Shown here: in pieces, positions 63,978 to 64,000 of the stretch
Position numbering within the stretch: position 1 is the stretch's first letter
Layout of the letters: each line of letters starts with the position of its first letter
NCBI GenBank assembly: GCA_023425645.1
Contig: JAFACG010000039.1
Coordinates: 10,952-74,951, forward strand
Length of the DNA: 64,000 nucleotides
Origin: Pseudomonadota bacterium
GTDB lineage: Bacteria > Pseudomonadota > Gammaproteobacteria > Burkholderiales > Burkholderiaceae_B
Reading direction: 5' to 3'
Notes under the pieces: model-generated
What the model saw: only the letters and a program-made list of their open reading frames with translations
Databases searched by the model: none
Told to the model about the DNA's origin: nothing
Position numbers and translations under genes: made by a program

Positions 63978-64000
63978 GCGCCGGGCGGCAAGCCCGGCGC
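63978..64000. terminator. Hairpin at the right edge
   Basis: GCGCCGGGC and GCCCGGCGC form a perfect 9-bp stem with a GGCAA loop, ending at the last base. Any T-run lies outside the window, so it could be a terminator for a neighbour. Confidence 0.5.

Larger units (their letters stand above)
63679..64000. other. Leader and promoter region of the rimP-nusA-infB operon
   Basis: 322 bases without a gene. It contains an extended -10 candidate at 63913-63921, a leader of about 230 bases, a small hairpin and a terminator-like hairpin next to the rimP ATG. A hairpin at the very edge probably belongs to a neighbour outside the window. I looked for a tRNA here, since E. coli has metY in this place, and saw no T-loop motif. 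Confidence 0.7.

Overview
The window is chromosomal DNA from a betaproteobacterium of the order Burkholderiales, most likely family Alcaligenaceae (the group of Bordetella, Achromobacter, Alcaligenes and Kerstersia). I infer this from the gene content (KdkA, HpnCDE, PriB, the FolE2-type cyclohydrolase), from local order such as rimP-nusA-infB-rbfA-truB-typA and rpsF-priB-rpsR-rplI-dnaB, and from the high-GC coding with C or G in most third positions. The genus cannot be fixed by eye. Nearly all of the window is dense housekeeping sequence. I saw no tRNA, rRNA, CRISPR array, prophage or integron.

Layout. 1-5239 (minus): dnaE, translationally coupled to a GT4 glycosyltransferase and a polysaccharide deacetylase that runs off the left edge. 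5331-10980: hrpA, diverging from argA and a YggX Fe(II)-trafficking protein. 10997-21702 (minus): phoU, rpiA, an ArsC-like protein, a potFGHI-type putrescine importer, the Kdo kinase gene kdkA, a TauE/SafE permease, radA, an SDR oxidoreductase and alr. 21824-24852 (plus): hpnC-hpnD-hpnE, the route from farnesyl diphosphate to squalene. 24875-29567 (minus): speG, then alaC-hom-thrC. 29795-34493 (plus): a Mth938-like protein, bcp, a PIN-PhoH ATPase, a PdxA-family dehydrogenase and a bile acid:sodium symporter-family protein. 34531-37563 (minus): the rpsF-priB-rpsR-rplI-dnaB cluster. 37713-43763 (minus): folE2, dxs, ispA, xseB, sseA and an EamA transporter. 44008-46691 (plus): htpX and a Na/Pi cotransporter-family protein. 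46752-49469: polA, whose start codon overlaps that of a divergent LOG-family gene. 50238-52435: a polar amino acid ABC importer without its ATPase. 52482-54149 (minus): an SQR-like flavoprotein with a DUF1641 partner. 54524-55635: a decayed IS3-family element. 55650-63678 (minus): typA-truB-rbfA-infB-nusA-rimP.

How the genes work together. The dxs-ispA and hpnCDE loci cover the beginning and end of an isoprenoid route (DXP, then farnesyl diphosphate, then squalene). The potFGHI and speG genes cover uptake and acetylation of polyamines. The alaC-hom-thrC cluster links homoserine and threonine synthesis to a transaminase gene. The right-hand cluster is the classic transcription-translation operon, preceded by a leader that carries a terminator-like hairpin immediately before rimP.

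The most unusual points are the rimP leader terminator with a possible competing hairpin, an IS that separates typA from what looks like its own terminator, a 59-bp repeat-bounded insertion inside that IS, the overlapping divergent starts of polA and the LOG gene, the SQR-DUF1641 pair, and several inverted repeats in promoter regions. I did not find convincing evidence of a wholly new biological system.
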